DNA from: Planctomycetota bacterium
Lineage (GTDB): Bacteria > Planctomycetota > UBA1135 > GCA-002686595
Assembly: GCA_028823395.1 (NCBI GenBank)
Contig: JAPKBO010000010.1
Location: forward strand, 1 to 37,603
Direction: 5' to 3'
Length of the DNA: 37,603 bases
Part shown: positions 8,442 to 15,395 of the stretch, one piece after another
Numbering within the stretch: position 1 is the stretch's first letter
Layout of the letters: each line of letters starts with the position of its first letter
Position numbers and translations under genes: made by a program
Notes under the pieces: model-generated
The model's input: only the letters and a program-made list of their open reading frames with translations
What the model was told of the DNA's origin: nothing
Databases searched by the model: none

Positions 8442-10274
8442 GTGAGCGGTCCAGCATGGTCTCTGGATAAGGTACCCCGGTGCCCGGGGGTTTACCTGTT
8501 TCGCGATGCTGAGGAGAAGGTTTTGTATGTGGGCAAGGCGCGCGATCTGCGCGCGCGCTTGACCCAATATCGCAGGCCCGGCGGTGACGGTCGCCTGAAC
8601 ATCCTCTTTTTAGAACAGGATGCGCAGTCGGTCGAGACGATCGTTACGCGCACCGAGCAGGAGGCCTTGCTCCTCGAAGACACGCTCATCAAGAGCCACA
8701 AGCCGCGCCATAACGTGCACCTCAAGGACGACAAGTCCTTCCTGATGGTGCGACTTGATCACGACGAGCGTTTCCCGCGACTCAAGCTTGTGCGTGCTCA
8801 TAGCCCCAAGGAAGGCAAGAAGGGTGGGCGCAGTCGTTACTTTGGCCCCTTTGCCTCGGCCTCGGCCGTCCGGCGCACCTTGGCCGACCTGCAGCGCGTG
8901 GTCCCCCTCCGGGACTGCCCCGATTCGGTCATGAATCATCGTTCGCGGGCCTGCCTGCAACACCAGATGGGCCTGTGCTGCGCCCCCTGCGTGGGGGAGG
9001 TGGACGAGGAACAGTACGCGGCGCTGGTGCAGCGCGCAGCTAAGGTCTTGGGCGGAGACGTACGAGAGCTAGAAGAGGACTTGGATGGACGCATGCGACG
9101 CGCCTCGACCGCTAGGGAATACGAGAAGGCAGCCACGTGGCGGGACCGACTGCAGGCCCTCCGTCGAACCGTTGAAGGTCAAGGTGTGCGGCCCAAGGAC
9201 AAAGTGGGGCGGGACATATTGGGTCTAGCTCGCCGCGGCAACGAGGCTCTCATTCATCGGCTGGCGTTCCGCGAGGGGCGGCTTAGTGAAAGCCGTAGCC
9301 ATCGCTTTCGTTCGAGCCTGCCCGATGATGAGTTGATGCACGTCGTCCTGACAGCGCTCTATGCGGCCGGTCGGCGTCAGCCTCCCGAGGAGATCGTGTT
9401 GCCCTGCGGGCCAGCGGAACGCGAATTGCTGGAATCAGAATTGGGCGAACAGTTGAAGATCGTCGTACCCACTGGAGGGGATAGGTTGCGGACCCTGGAC
9501 ATGGCAGGGGAAAATGCCCGTCGTCAGTTGGAGCAAGCCAACAATCAGGACGAGCGCGAACAGGCGGCGCTGGATGAGTTGATCGCCCTTCTCGATCTAG
9601 ATCCCGGTACTGAGGTGATCGACTGCTTCGACATCTCTAATACTCAAGGTTCCCATGTGGTGGCCAGTCGCGTTCGCAGTCGGCGCGGGCACGCGGACCG
9701 GGCCGGATATCGGCGCTACAAGATCCGCGACGTTGAGGGACAGGACGATTTTGGATCCATGCGCGAGGTTGTGCTGCGCAGTTTGCGTCGAGGCGTACGC
9801 GAGGGGGACCTCCCCGACCTGATCGTCGTCGACGGCGGTCAGGTCCAGTTGGCCAAGGCCCTAGAGGCGCGCGAGGAGGCCGGTGCGTGGGGAGTGGCCA
9901 TGTTGGGTCTGGCCAAGGCTCGTCGCGCCCGCACAATCAAGGGAGTTAAGCATCCGGCTACTGAGGAACGAGTTTGGATCCCAGGGGCCGTGGGGCCGCT
10001 GGAGTTGGCACCGCACTCGGCCTCGCGGCTCCTACTGGAACGCATTCGCGATGAGGCACACCGTTTTGCCATCACCTACCACCGCAAAGAGCGTGGTCGG
10101 GTGACGAGTCGCCTTGATGGTATCCGGGGGGTGGGCCCCGCCCGGCGTAAGGCCCTCCTCCGCAGATTTGGAAGCGTAGCCGGGGTCAGCCAGGCCAGTG
10201 TGGAAGAGTTGGGGGGGGTGTCGGGTATCGACCGTGCCCTCGCGCGACGTATCCGGGAAAGTCTGTCCGGCTGA
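8442..10274 (+). CDS. uvrC: Excinuclease ABC subunit C
   Basis: UvrC makes both the 3' and 5' incisions around lesions bound by UvrB. Domains in order are: an N-terminal GIY-YIG nuclease (CPGVYLFRDAEEKVLYVGKA), a Cys-rich patch (CLQHQMGLCCAPCVG), a UVR motif, the RNase H-like endonuclease (CFDISNTQGSHVVAS and DLIVVDGGQVQLAKA with the catalytic Asp residues), and C-terminal helix-hairpin-helix motifs (LDGIRGVGPARRKALLRRFG). Its 610 residues are normal for the family. The start is GTG at 8442, 10 nt after the uvrB stop, so the two are co-transcribed. A run of eight G at 10211-10218 lies within the final HhH region in frame. Confidence 0.98.
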   Translation: MSGPAWSLDKVPRCPGVYLFRDAEEKVLYVGKARDLRARLTQYRRPGGDGRLNILFLEQDAQSVETIVTRTEQEALLLEDTLIKSHKPRHNVHLKDDKSFLMVRLDHDERFPRLKLVRAHSPKEGKKGGRSRYFGPFASASAVRRTLADLQRVVPLRDCPDSVMNHRSRACLQHQMGLCCAPCVGEVDEEQYAALVQRAAKVLGGDVRELEEDLDGRMRRASTAREYEKAATWRDRLQALRRTVEGQGVRPKDKVGRDILGLARRGNEALIHRLAFREGRLSESRSHRFRSSLPDDELMHVVLTALYAAGRRQPPEEIVLPCGPAERELLESELGEQLKIVVPTGGDRLRTLDMAGENARRQLEQANNQDEREQAALDELIALLDLDPGTEVIDCFDISNTQGSHVVASRVRSRRGHADRAGYRRYKIRDVEGQDDFGSMREVVLRSLRRGVREGDLPDLIVVDGGQVQLAKALEAREEAGAWGVAMLGLAKARRARTIKGVKHPATEERVWIPGAVGPLELAPHSASRLLLERIRDEAHRFAITYHRKERGRVTSRLDGIRGVGPARRKALLRRFGSVAGVSQASVEELGGVSGIDRALARRIRESLSG

Positions 10275-10346
10275 GAGTCTATATAGCGAAAAAAGGAGTC
10301 CGGGTTTCGAATCTCGCCGCGTGCCCCGTAGGCTTCTCACGATCCC

Positions 10347-11753
10347 ATGTTGAAACTGTTTAAGGCACTCCTACCGGCCAGCTTGGCTCTCATGGCCCTT
10401 GCGGGGGCCCAGGATCAGCCGGATTACATGATCGCTGAAGGCGATCATCTCCAGGTTCTGTGCTGGTTCCATTCCGAACGCACGGGCCAGGCTTTTCCCG
10501 ATGCGCTACTGCTCGCGGGGCAGAAGGTGAGGGAGCAAGGAGGACTTATGTTCGGGGCCACCGTGCCCGGGCGACCGGATCCGGAGGCTGTGCCCTTTCA
10601 ACTTTTCATCTACTCCACCCGCAAGGGGACCAGCGGCTACATCGCCGGGGTCGAGAGTGTCTCTCCCGGCTCTGCGCCGGGGACGGTCGACCTAACCCAT
10701 TGGGCTTCGCGCACCGTGCACGTACGCATGCGCCCCTTCCCAGCGGATCGCCCCTTGGTCGAGCTGGGGGTTCCGACGGATTGCCTTCGACGGGCTAGCG
10801 CAGGAATCGCGCACCTGACCCGTCAGGATCTAGCTGGGGGCGCGGACACGGCGCCTCGGTGGTTTGCCGATGGTGCTGCCCAGTACCTGGCCACACGTGC
10901 CCTGGCTGGAAGTGGCACGGACGGCTTGGGGGACTCGAGTATCTGGTTGGGCACGCAGGTGTTCGTGGTGCGACGCATGATCGCGGCCGGGAAGCTACCC
11001 GTGCTGGAGGACGTGTTCGCGGACGACATGGGCGAGCTTGAAGCGTCCGCTGTCGAGAGCCTGAGAGCGGTGCTCTTTGAATTCCTGATGGAGCATCTGG
11101 CAACTCGAGGAGAAGCCTGGGACCTATTACGGTTCCGCCTGACCCGTGGGTTGTCCGGGCCGGCGCTTCTACCCGTCCTGGAAGATTGGCTGGGGGACGG
11201 TGGTGTTCCTGCGCTCGAAGCGCATTTTTACCGTTGGCTTCGGGAGCGCCGGCCTGCCTGGGACGACGTTCAGCCGGCCTTGCAACGACACCCAGAAGGC
11301 TGGGCCCAGGCTCCCCTGGTGGGTAACGCGATTGCCTGGCGCCTCGAAACCATTCCTGAGCCGCCCTACAGAATTAGCGGTGAGTTTCGGACATTCCTGG
11401 ATCCGCGCACGAGCACGGCCCAGGCCAACGTTCTCTTCGGGCGGCTGGGCGAGGACTTCTTACAGGTTTCCATCCACTCGGATACGGGCATCTCCGTGTG
11501 GGATCACTCACATGAGAAAGGCAACTTCGAGATGTTGCAGTCCAAGAGTTGGACCACGACCTTCCAGCTGCGTAATTGGCTGCCTTTCGAGATCCGAGCG
11601 CTTGGTGAAGATGCCTATGTGAGCGTCGCGGGCGTGGCCCTATCGCCGTTCAGTATTCTCGGTCGGGACATGAGCGGGGCTTGGGCCGTGGGCACATTCA
11701 AGGGGTCCGTCACTCTCTGGCGCAATCTGAAAATCGAGCCCATTCGAGACTGA
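10347..11753 (+). CDS. Secreted peptidase-MA-like protein with degenerate zinc site and C-terminal lectin-like domain
   Basis: This 468-residue protein has a signal peptide (MLKLFKALLPASLALMALAGAQ, cleavage about residue 21). Residues 30-330 resemble gluzincin metallopeptidases of the peptidase-MA/DUF1570 kind. PRWFADGAAQYLA at 170-182 matches the motif usually written PxWLxEGLAEYL. The expected HExxH just before it is replaced by RASAGIAHLTRQ, and the usual Glu is Asp175. It is therefore probably not an active protease. Residues from about 335 (YRISGEFRTFLDPRTSTAQ...WRNLKIEPI) form a beta-sandwich resembling laminin-G/DUF1080-type domains. It sits 72 nt after uvrC and converges with the recombinase gene with only 10 nt between stops. 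The peptidase-like assignment rests on one motif, so it is moderate. Confidence 0.8.
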   Translation: MLKLFKALLPASLALMALAGAQDQPDYMIAEGDHLQVLCWFHSERTGQAFPDALLLAGQKVREQGGLMFGATVPGRPDPEAVPFQLFIYSTRKGTSGYIAGVESVSPGSAPGTVDLTHWASRTVHVRMRPFPADRPLVELGVPTDCLRRASAGIAHLTRQDLAGGADTAPRWFADGAAQYLATRALAGSGTDGLGDSSIWLGTQVFVVRRMIAAGKLPVLEDVFADDMGELEASAVESLRAVLFEFLMEHLATRGEAWDLLRFRLTRGLSGPALLPVLEDWLGDGGVPALEAHFYRWLRERRPAWDDVQPALQRHPEGWAQAPLVGNAIAWRLETIPEPPYRISGEFRTFLDPRTSTAQANVLFGRLGEDFLQVSIHSDTGISVWDHSHEKGNFEMLQSKSWTTTFQLRNWLPFEIRALGEDAYVSVAGVALSPFSILGRDMSGAWAVGTFKGSVTLWRNLKIEPIRD

Positions 11754-11763
11754 GGCGCGTGCC

Positions 11764-12687
11764 CTAGCCACGTGGATGATGGAGGCGATGGATGGCGCGT
11801 ACGTGGCCCTCGTCCAGCTGCGTGTAGACCTCGGTTGTGCGGATAGATGCGTGTCCCAGCATCTCCTGGACCGAGCGCAGGTCGGCGCCGCCTTGGATTA
11901 GATGGCTCGCGAAGGAGTGCCGCAGGCTGTGGGGGGTGATACTGCGGGGCAGGTTAGCTGCGGCTGCCGCAGCTTTAACTCGGCGCCAAGCGTTAGTGCG
12001 GTCAAGTGGCAGCCCATTACGTGTGAGCAGCAGCTCCGCCTGCCGGTCGTGACGGGCCACCTGGGGTCGGCCTGACCGGAGCCACTCCTCCACGGCGACT
12101 CGCGCCTGGGCGCCTACGGGCACCACGCGCATCTTGTCCCCTTTACCATGCAGGCGCAGGACGCGCAGCTTGGGTTCGAGGTCATCCGTGCGCAAGCGCA
12201 CCACTTCTCCGATGCGTGCACCACAGGCGTAGAGCAACTCGAGGAGGGCACGATCGCGTTGGGCCATCCAGCCGTTGCCGCGTGGGGCGCTGAGCAGCGC
12301 CTCGACATCTTCGGGCGAAAGAGTGTGGGGCAGGAGCTCGCGCAGCACCGGTGCTGGAACCCGGCTGGTGGGGTCGCCCTGCAGGGCCCCTTCCATCACG
12401 AGGAATCGCAGGAGCATGCGCAGGGAAACCAGGCCGCGAGCGACAGAAGCTTCCGCGGCCCCCTCCGCCCGACGGCTGGCCAGATAGTCGATGACACCGC
12501 TCGTGTCGAGGTCGGCCCAGAGCGCCATGCCTCGCCGCCCGCCCCAGCGCGCAAAGCGCTCTAGGTCGGCGCGGTAGCTGCGCACTGAGGTGCGCGCCAG
12601 GCCGGCTTCGGCTCGGGCGGCGTCTAAATAGTCGGCGATGTCCGCGCCCATTGCCGCTGGGATGGGGTGTTCCTGGGCTGGGGTCAC
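11764..12687 (-). CDS. xerD: Tyrosine recombinase XerC/XerD
   Basis: The protein of 307 residues has an N-terminal SAM-like core-binding domain (about 15-105) and a C-terminal catalytic domain. All catalytic residues are visible: Arg158 in GARIGE, Lys182 or Lys185 in HGKGDK, His253 and Arg256 in HSLRHSFASHL, His279 in MLGHAS and the nucleophile Tyr288 in EVYTQ. This is the size and architecture of XerC/XerD, which resolve chromosome dimers at dif. Choosing between XerC and XerD needs a tree; XerD is my preference only from overall resemblance. No integron, phage or IS genes adjoin it, so a chromosomal housekeeping role is likely. The start shown is GTG at 12687; an internal ATG 12 codons later is possible. 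It is divergent from lspA. Confidence 0.93.
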   Translation of the reverse strand: MTPAQEHPIPAAMGADIADYLDAARAEAGLARTSVRSYRADLERFARWGGRRGMALWADLDTSGVIDYLASRRAEGAAEASVARGLVSLRMLLRFLVMEGALQGDPTSRVPAPVLRELLPHTLSPEDVEALLSAPRGNGWMAQRDRALLELLYACGARIGEVVRLRTDDLEPKLRVLRLHGKGDKMRVVPVGAQARVAVEEWLRSGRPQVARHDRQAELLLTRNGLPLDRTNAWRRVKAAAAAANLPRSITPHSLRHSFASHLIQGGADLRSVQEMLGHASIRTTEVYTQLDEGHVRAIHRLHHPRG

Positions 12688-12730
12688 TCAAGCAGGGTGC
12701 GTCTCCCTCGGTATCGATGCAAGTGCTGAC

Positions 12731-12759
12731 TCGACCGCCCCCCGGCGCGTGCCTATACT
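12731..12759 (+). promoter_or_regulatory. Candidate sigma70-type promoter for lspA
   Basis: TCGACC (12731-12736, 4/6 to TTGACA) and TATACT (12754-12759, 5/6 to TATAAT) are separated by exactly 17 bp. The ATG of lspA at 12777 is only about 10 nt beyond the expected transcription start, so the leader would be very short. Confidence 0.45.
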
Positions 12760-12776
12760 TCGTCGCCCTCTTCCCC

Positions 12777-13427
12777 ATGCCTACTTCCTCCCAAGCCCCA
12801 CTGGATCCCCTCCAGCCTCCTTCCCGAAGCCGGCACGGGTGGTGCCTGCTGGTAGTGGCAGGGCTGTTGGTCTTGGATCTGTGGAGCAAGAGCGCTGCGT
12901 TTGAGTTCCTGGCCGAGGCCAGCGCCGAGGGCCGCCTCGTGCGGGACGACACCGGACATTACCGCTACCCTCTGGTGGGGGACTGGTTGGGCATGATGCG
13001 TAACTTGAACTACGGGGCCGCCTTCGGGCAGTTGAAGGGGATCCCTACGGCTCTTGTCGGATTGCGGACGGTGGCGATCCTGGTACTTGGCGTGTTGGTC
13101 TTCCGAGCGCCCCGGGGCCAGAGCCTCTACCTGTCGGCCCTGGTGCTGATCCTGGCTGGGGCGATGGGCAATCTCTACGACAACCTGTTCCACAGGCCCT
13201 ACGATCACGAGGCGGGGCGTCCCTTTGGGCCGGTGAGGGATTTCATCGACGTCTACTTCCAAGGGCTGCGCTGGCACTTCCCCACATTTAACGTGGCCGA
13301 TTCATGCATCACGGTGGGGGCGTTGCTCCTGCTCCTCTCCGGGCTGGTGGCTGAGAAGGAAGGGGATGTCTCAGGGCCCGAACCGGAAGTGGGCTTGGGA
13401 GCGGATCCTGAGGGTCCTGAAACCTAG
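12777..13427 (+). CDS. lspA: Lipoprotein signal peptidase II
   Basis: LspA is the inner-membrane aspartyl protease that removes signal peptides from diacylated prolipoproteins. With the ATG at 12777 it has 216 residues. The frame is open further upstream, but that part is Pro-rich and overlaps the promoter. Family hallmarks are the first membrane segment (LLVVAGLLVLDLWSKSAAF), MRNLNYGAAFGQL, GAMGNLYDNLF with the first catalytic-region Asp, and VRDFIDVYF...FPTFNVADSCITVG with the second Asp. A short acidic hydrophilic tail follows. A periplasmic insertion (EGRLVRDDTGHYRYPLVGDW) between TM1 and the NxxG motif makes it longer than the usual 165. The window encodes several predicted substrates, including the lipoproteins at 1, 1651, 22995 and 27746. 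Confidence 0.95.
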   Translation: MPTSSQAPLDPLQPPSRSRHGWCLLVVAGLLVLDLWSKSAAFEFLAEASAEGRLVRDDTGHYRYPLVGDWLGMMRNLNYGAAFGQLKGIPTALVGLRTVAILVLGVLVFRAPRGQSLYLSALVLILAGAMGNLYDNLFHRPYDHEAGRPFGPVRDFIDVYFQGLRWHFPTFNVADSCITVGALLLLLSGLVAEKEGDVSGPEPEVGLGADPEGPET

Positions 13428-13436
13428 TTTCAGGAC
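13414..13436 (+). terminator. 10-bp perfect hairpin spanning the lspA stop codon
   Basis: GTCCTGAAAC (13414-13423) and GTTTCAGGAC (13427-13436) pair perfectly around the 3-nt loop CTA. The lspA TAG (13425-13427) lies in the loop and the first base of the 3' arm. No long T-tract follows, so an intrinsic terminator, an mRNA 3'-end stabiliser or a factor-dependent pause site are all possible. Confidence 0.5.
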
Positions 13437-13475
13437 TGCGTTGCTCCGGCCGCTCTTGGTGGCTAGATTCCAACC

Positions 13476-14393
13476 ATGGCTAGCATGGAGGTTGATCTCG
13501 CGGGAATTCCTCTTCGGAACCCGATTCTCTCCGGATCCGGTACGTTCGGGCATGGGGTGGAGATGCAGCACATGGTCCCCCTGGAAATGCTGGGGGGCCT
13601 GGTCAGCAAGACAGTCACCTGTCTGCCGCGTCCCGGTAACCCCGCCCCACGCATCGCGGAAACCAAAGCTGGCTTCCTGAACTCGATCGGATTGGAGAAT
13701 CGCGGGCTTGCGTCCTACATCGAGTTCGTCCTTCCGGAGGTGGAGAGTGCCGGGACGGTCATCGTTACGAACATTGGCGGCGAGAGCGTAGAGGATTACG
13801 TCGCTGCCGCAGAAGCCCTGGCGGGCTTCGACGTGATCTCTGCCCTGGAGATCAACCTCTCATGTCCGAACGTGGACGGAGGCCGGCTTCCCTTCAGTAC
13901 GGATCCTGCTCGGGCGGAGGAAGTGCTGAGGGCGGTGAGCGCCGTTACGGACAAGCCCCTTTGGGCGAAACTCTCGCCAAACGTAACGCGCATCGATGAG
14001 ATCGCTCGCGGTGCTGAGGCGGGCGGCGCGAGCGCCATCACGGCGGTCAACACCCTGCTTGGGATGGGCGTGGACTGGCGCACCGGAAAGCCGTCCTTGG
14101 CGACGGTTATGGGCGGCTATTCGGGGATCGGCATGGGGCCCGTTGCTCTGCGCTGTGCCTGGCAGTGTGTCCAAGCGGTCGACATCCCCGTCGTGGGTTG
14201 TGGGGGCATCGCCGATGCAGAGGATGTCCTGGCTTTCTTAGCTGTTGGCTGCCATGCCGTTCAGGTGGGTACGGCGAGCTTCTCTGATCCAGCTATGCTC
14301 GGCCGGTTGGCGGGAGAAGTCGAGCAACTACTGGACGAAGCGGGCGTGAAGAGTGTGCTGGATGTGGTGGGCTGCATGGAGGCCCCCAGGTGA
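13476..14393 (+). CDS. pyrD: Dihydroorotate dehydrogenase, class 1 (catalytic subunit, 1B-like)
   Basis: PyrD oxidises dihydroorotate to orotate in pyrimidine synthesis, using FMN in a TIM barrel. The 305-residue protein lacks the N-terminal membrane helix of class 2 enzymes. It shows class 1 features: NPILSGSGTFG at the start, KTVT, PRIAET, LNSIGLENRG, and INLSCPN with catalytic Cys130. Later come AKLSPNV, AVNTLLGM, GGYSGIGMGPVALR and the phosphate-binding VVGCGGI...AVQVGTAS. Class 1B enzymes normally work with the iron-sulfur/FAD subunit PyrK, which is not encoded in this window. The start could be ATG 13476 or ATG 13485. It follows the lspA hairpin and is 9 nt ahead of the response-regulator gene. 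Confidence 0.95.
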   Translation: MASMEVDLAGIPLRNPILSGSGTFGHGVEMQHMVPLEMLGGLVSKTVTCLPRPGNPAPRIAETKAGFLNSIGLENRGLASYIEFVLPEVESAGTVIVTNIGGESVEDYVAAAEALAGFDVISALEINLSCPNVDGGRLPFSTDPARAEEVLRAVSAVTDKPLWAKLSPNVTRIDEIARGAEAGGASAITAVNTLLGMGVDWRTGKPSLATVMGGYSGIGMGPVALRCAWQCVQAVDIPVVGCGGIADAEDVLAFLAVGCHAVQVGTASFSDPAMLGRLAGEVEQLLDEAGVKSVLDVVGCMEAPR

Positions 14394-14402
14394 TGGTAAT
14401 GG

Positions 14403-15236
14403 ATGTGTGTCATGCGACTGGCTGAGATCACGTCGCAGATGATGGGGCGCGCTATCGACATCTACTTCGAGCATGCGTTTCCCGCGGCCTTGGGCAAGAG
14501 CCCTGCGCGATCCGCAGAGGAGCTGAAAAAGCAGGTGAGCCTTGAACAGCCCTCAGCCCTGTTCGATGCTCCGGACGGCAGGAGTGAGGGAGTCTTACCC
14601 CGCCATGTGGTTCGGCTGGGGAATCACGGCTATCCGTTCATGAAGTTGGTGGTGCAGGAGTACATCCTGGATGGTGAGTACTTCTTCTCCGTGGATACTC
14701 ACGATGCTCTGAAGGTCTCGCCGGAGATGCCGGACTACGAAGCGTGGTGTGAGGTGCGCCGCGAGAACCGGCGCCTGAAGGAGACCATTGAGGAAGCTTG
14801 GGCTGGGGCGGGATTGCCGACACACGAGGAGTTGCGCTCCCTCGCTGAGGGCATCGCTGGCACGGAAGCTGAGAATGGCAGCTCGGGGCGGATCATGGTC
14901 GTGGATGACGAGCGGGACGTGGCTTTGGGGTTGGCCGCCCTTCTGCGTGCGCGGGGTTTCGTGGTGGATACAGCGTTCGATGGCCAAGAGGTGGTGGATC
15001 GTCTCAAGGCTGGAGAGGTGCCGGATCTGCTGCTGTTGGACTACTCGATGCCCGAATTGGACGGCGAGGAGGTGATGCTGACCCTGAGGGCGGATCCTGA
15101 GTTTGCGCAGATGCCTATCCTGCTGGCCACGGCGAGCAACATTGACCTAGAGACCATGACCCGGGCGAATGGCCTGTTGCGAAAGCCGTACACGCGGGGA
15201 GTGTTGTTTCAAATGATCCAGGGGTTGATCGGGTGA
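14403..15236 (+). CDS. Response regulator with unrecognised N-terminal domain
   Basis: The protein has 277 residues from ATG 14403; ATG 14412 (MRLAEITSQ) is an equally possible start. Residues 163-277 are a complete receiver domain: acidic pair Asp168/Asp169, phospho-acceptor Asp213 in LLLLDYSMPELDG, the switch Thr/Ser region ATAS at 242-245 and Lys261 in RKPY. Residues 1-110 form a domain I do not recognise (PRHVVRLGNHGYPFMKLVVQEYILDGEYFFSVDTHDAL), followed by a Glu/Arg-rich helix at 112-150. The receiver being C-terminal, rather than N-terminal ahead of an output domain, is unusual. No histidine kinase is encoded nearby. It lies 9 nt after pyrD, so the two may be co-transcribed. Confidence 0.88.
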   Translation: MCVMRLAEITSQMMGRAIDIYFEHAFPAALGKSPARSAEELKKQVSLEQPSALFDAPDGRSEGVLPRHVVRLGNHGYPFMKLVVQEYILDGEYFFSVDTHDALKVSPEMPDYEAWCEVRRENRRLKETIEEAWAGAGLPTHEELRSLAEGIAGTEAENGSSGRIMVVDDERDVALGLAALLRARGFVVDTAFDGQEVVDRLKAGEVPDLLLLDYSMPELDGEEVMLTLRADPEFAQMPILLATASNIDLETMTRANGLLRKPYTRGVLFQMIQGLIG

Positions 15237-15297
15237 GGGTGTGCGGGGCGTGGGTACCCGTCTGTAATCAAGCGGAGCCCACCTCTGCCTGCGGGGG

Positions 15298-15326
15298 TTG
15301 TCCCTCTCCCCCTCACCTCGTCTAAT
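15298..15326 (+). promoter_or_regulatory. Candidate sigma70-type promoter for secA
   Basis: TTGTCC (15298-15303, 4/6) and TCTAAT (15321-15326, 5/6) are spaced by exactly 17 bp. The predicted start lies about 60 nt upstream of the secA ATG, inside the 159-nt gap after the response regulator. The leader is C-rich with no obvious ribosome binding site. Confidence 0.45.
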
Positions 15327-15395
15327 ACCCCCCCGATACCCCGCCCCGAGGTCTCAGCGGGCCTCCAAAATCCAAAGCTTCACGCCCATCACCCC

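Noticed and set aside
10300-10330. TTTCGAATC-like T-loop after uvrC, suggesting a tRNA 3' end
   Set aside because: The flanking five bases do not pair (CGGGT against CTCGC) and no acceptor, D or anticodon arm can be drawn.
11764-12687. Recombinase as sign of an integrated mobile element
   Set aside because: It has XerC/XerD size and motifs, with housekeeping neighbours and no flanking repeats, tRNA or phage genes.
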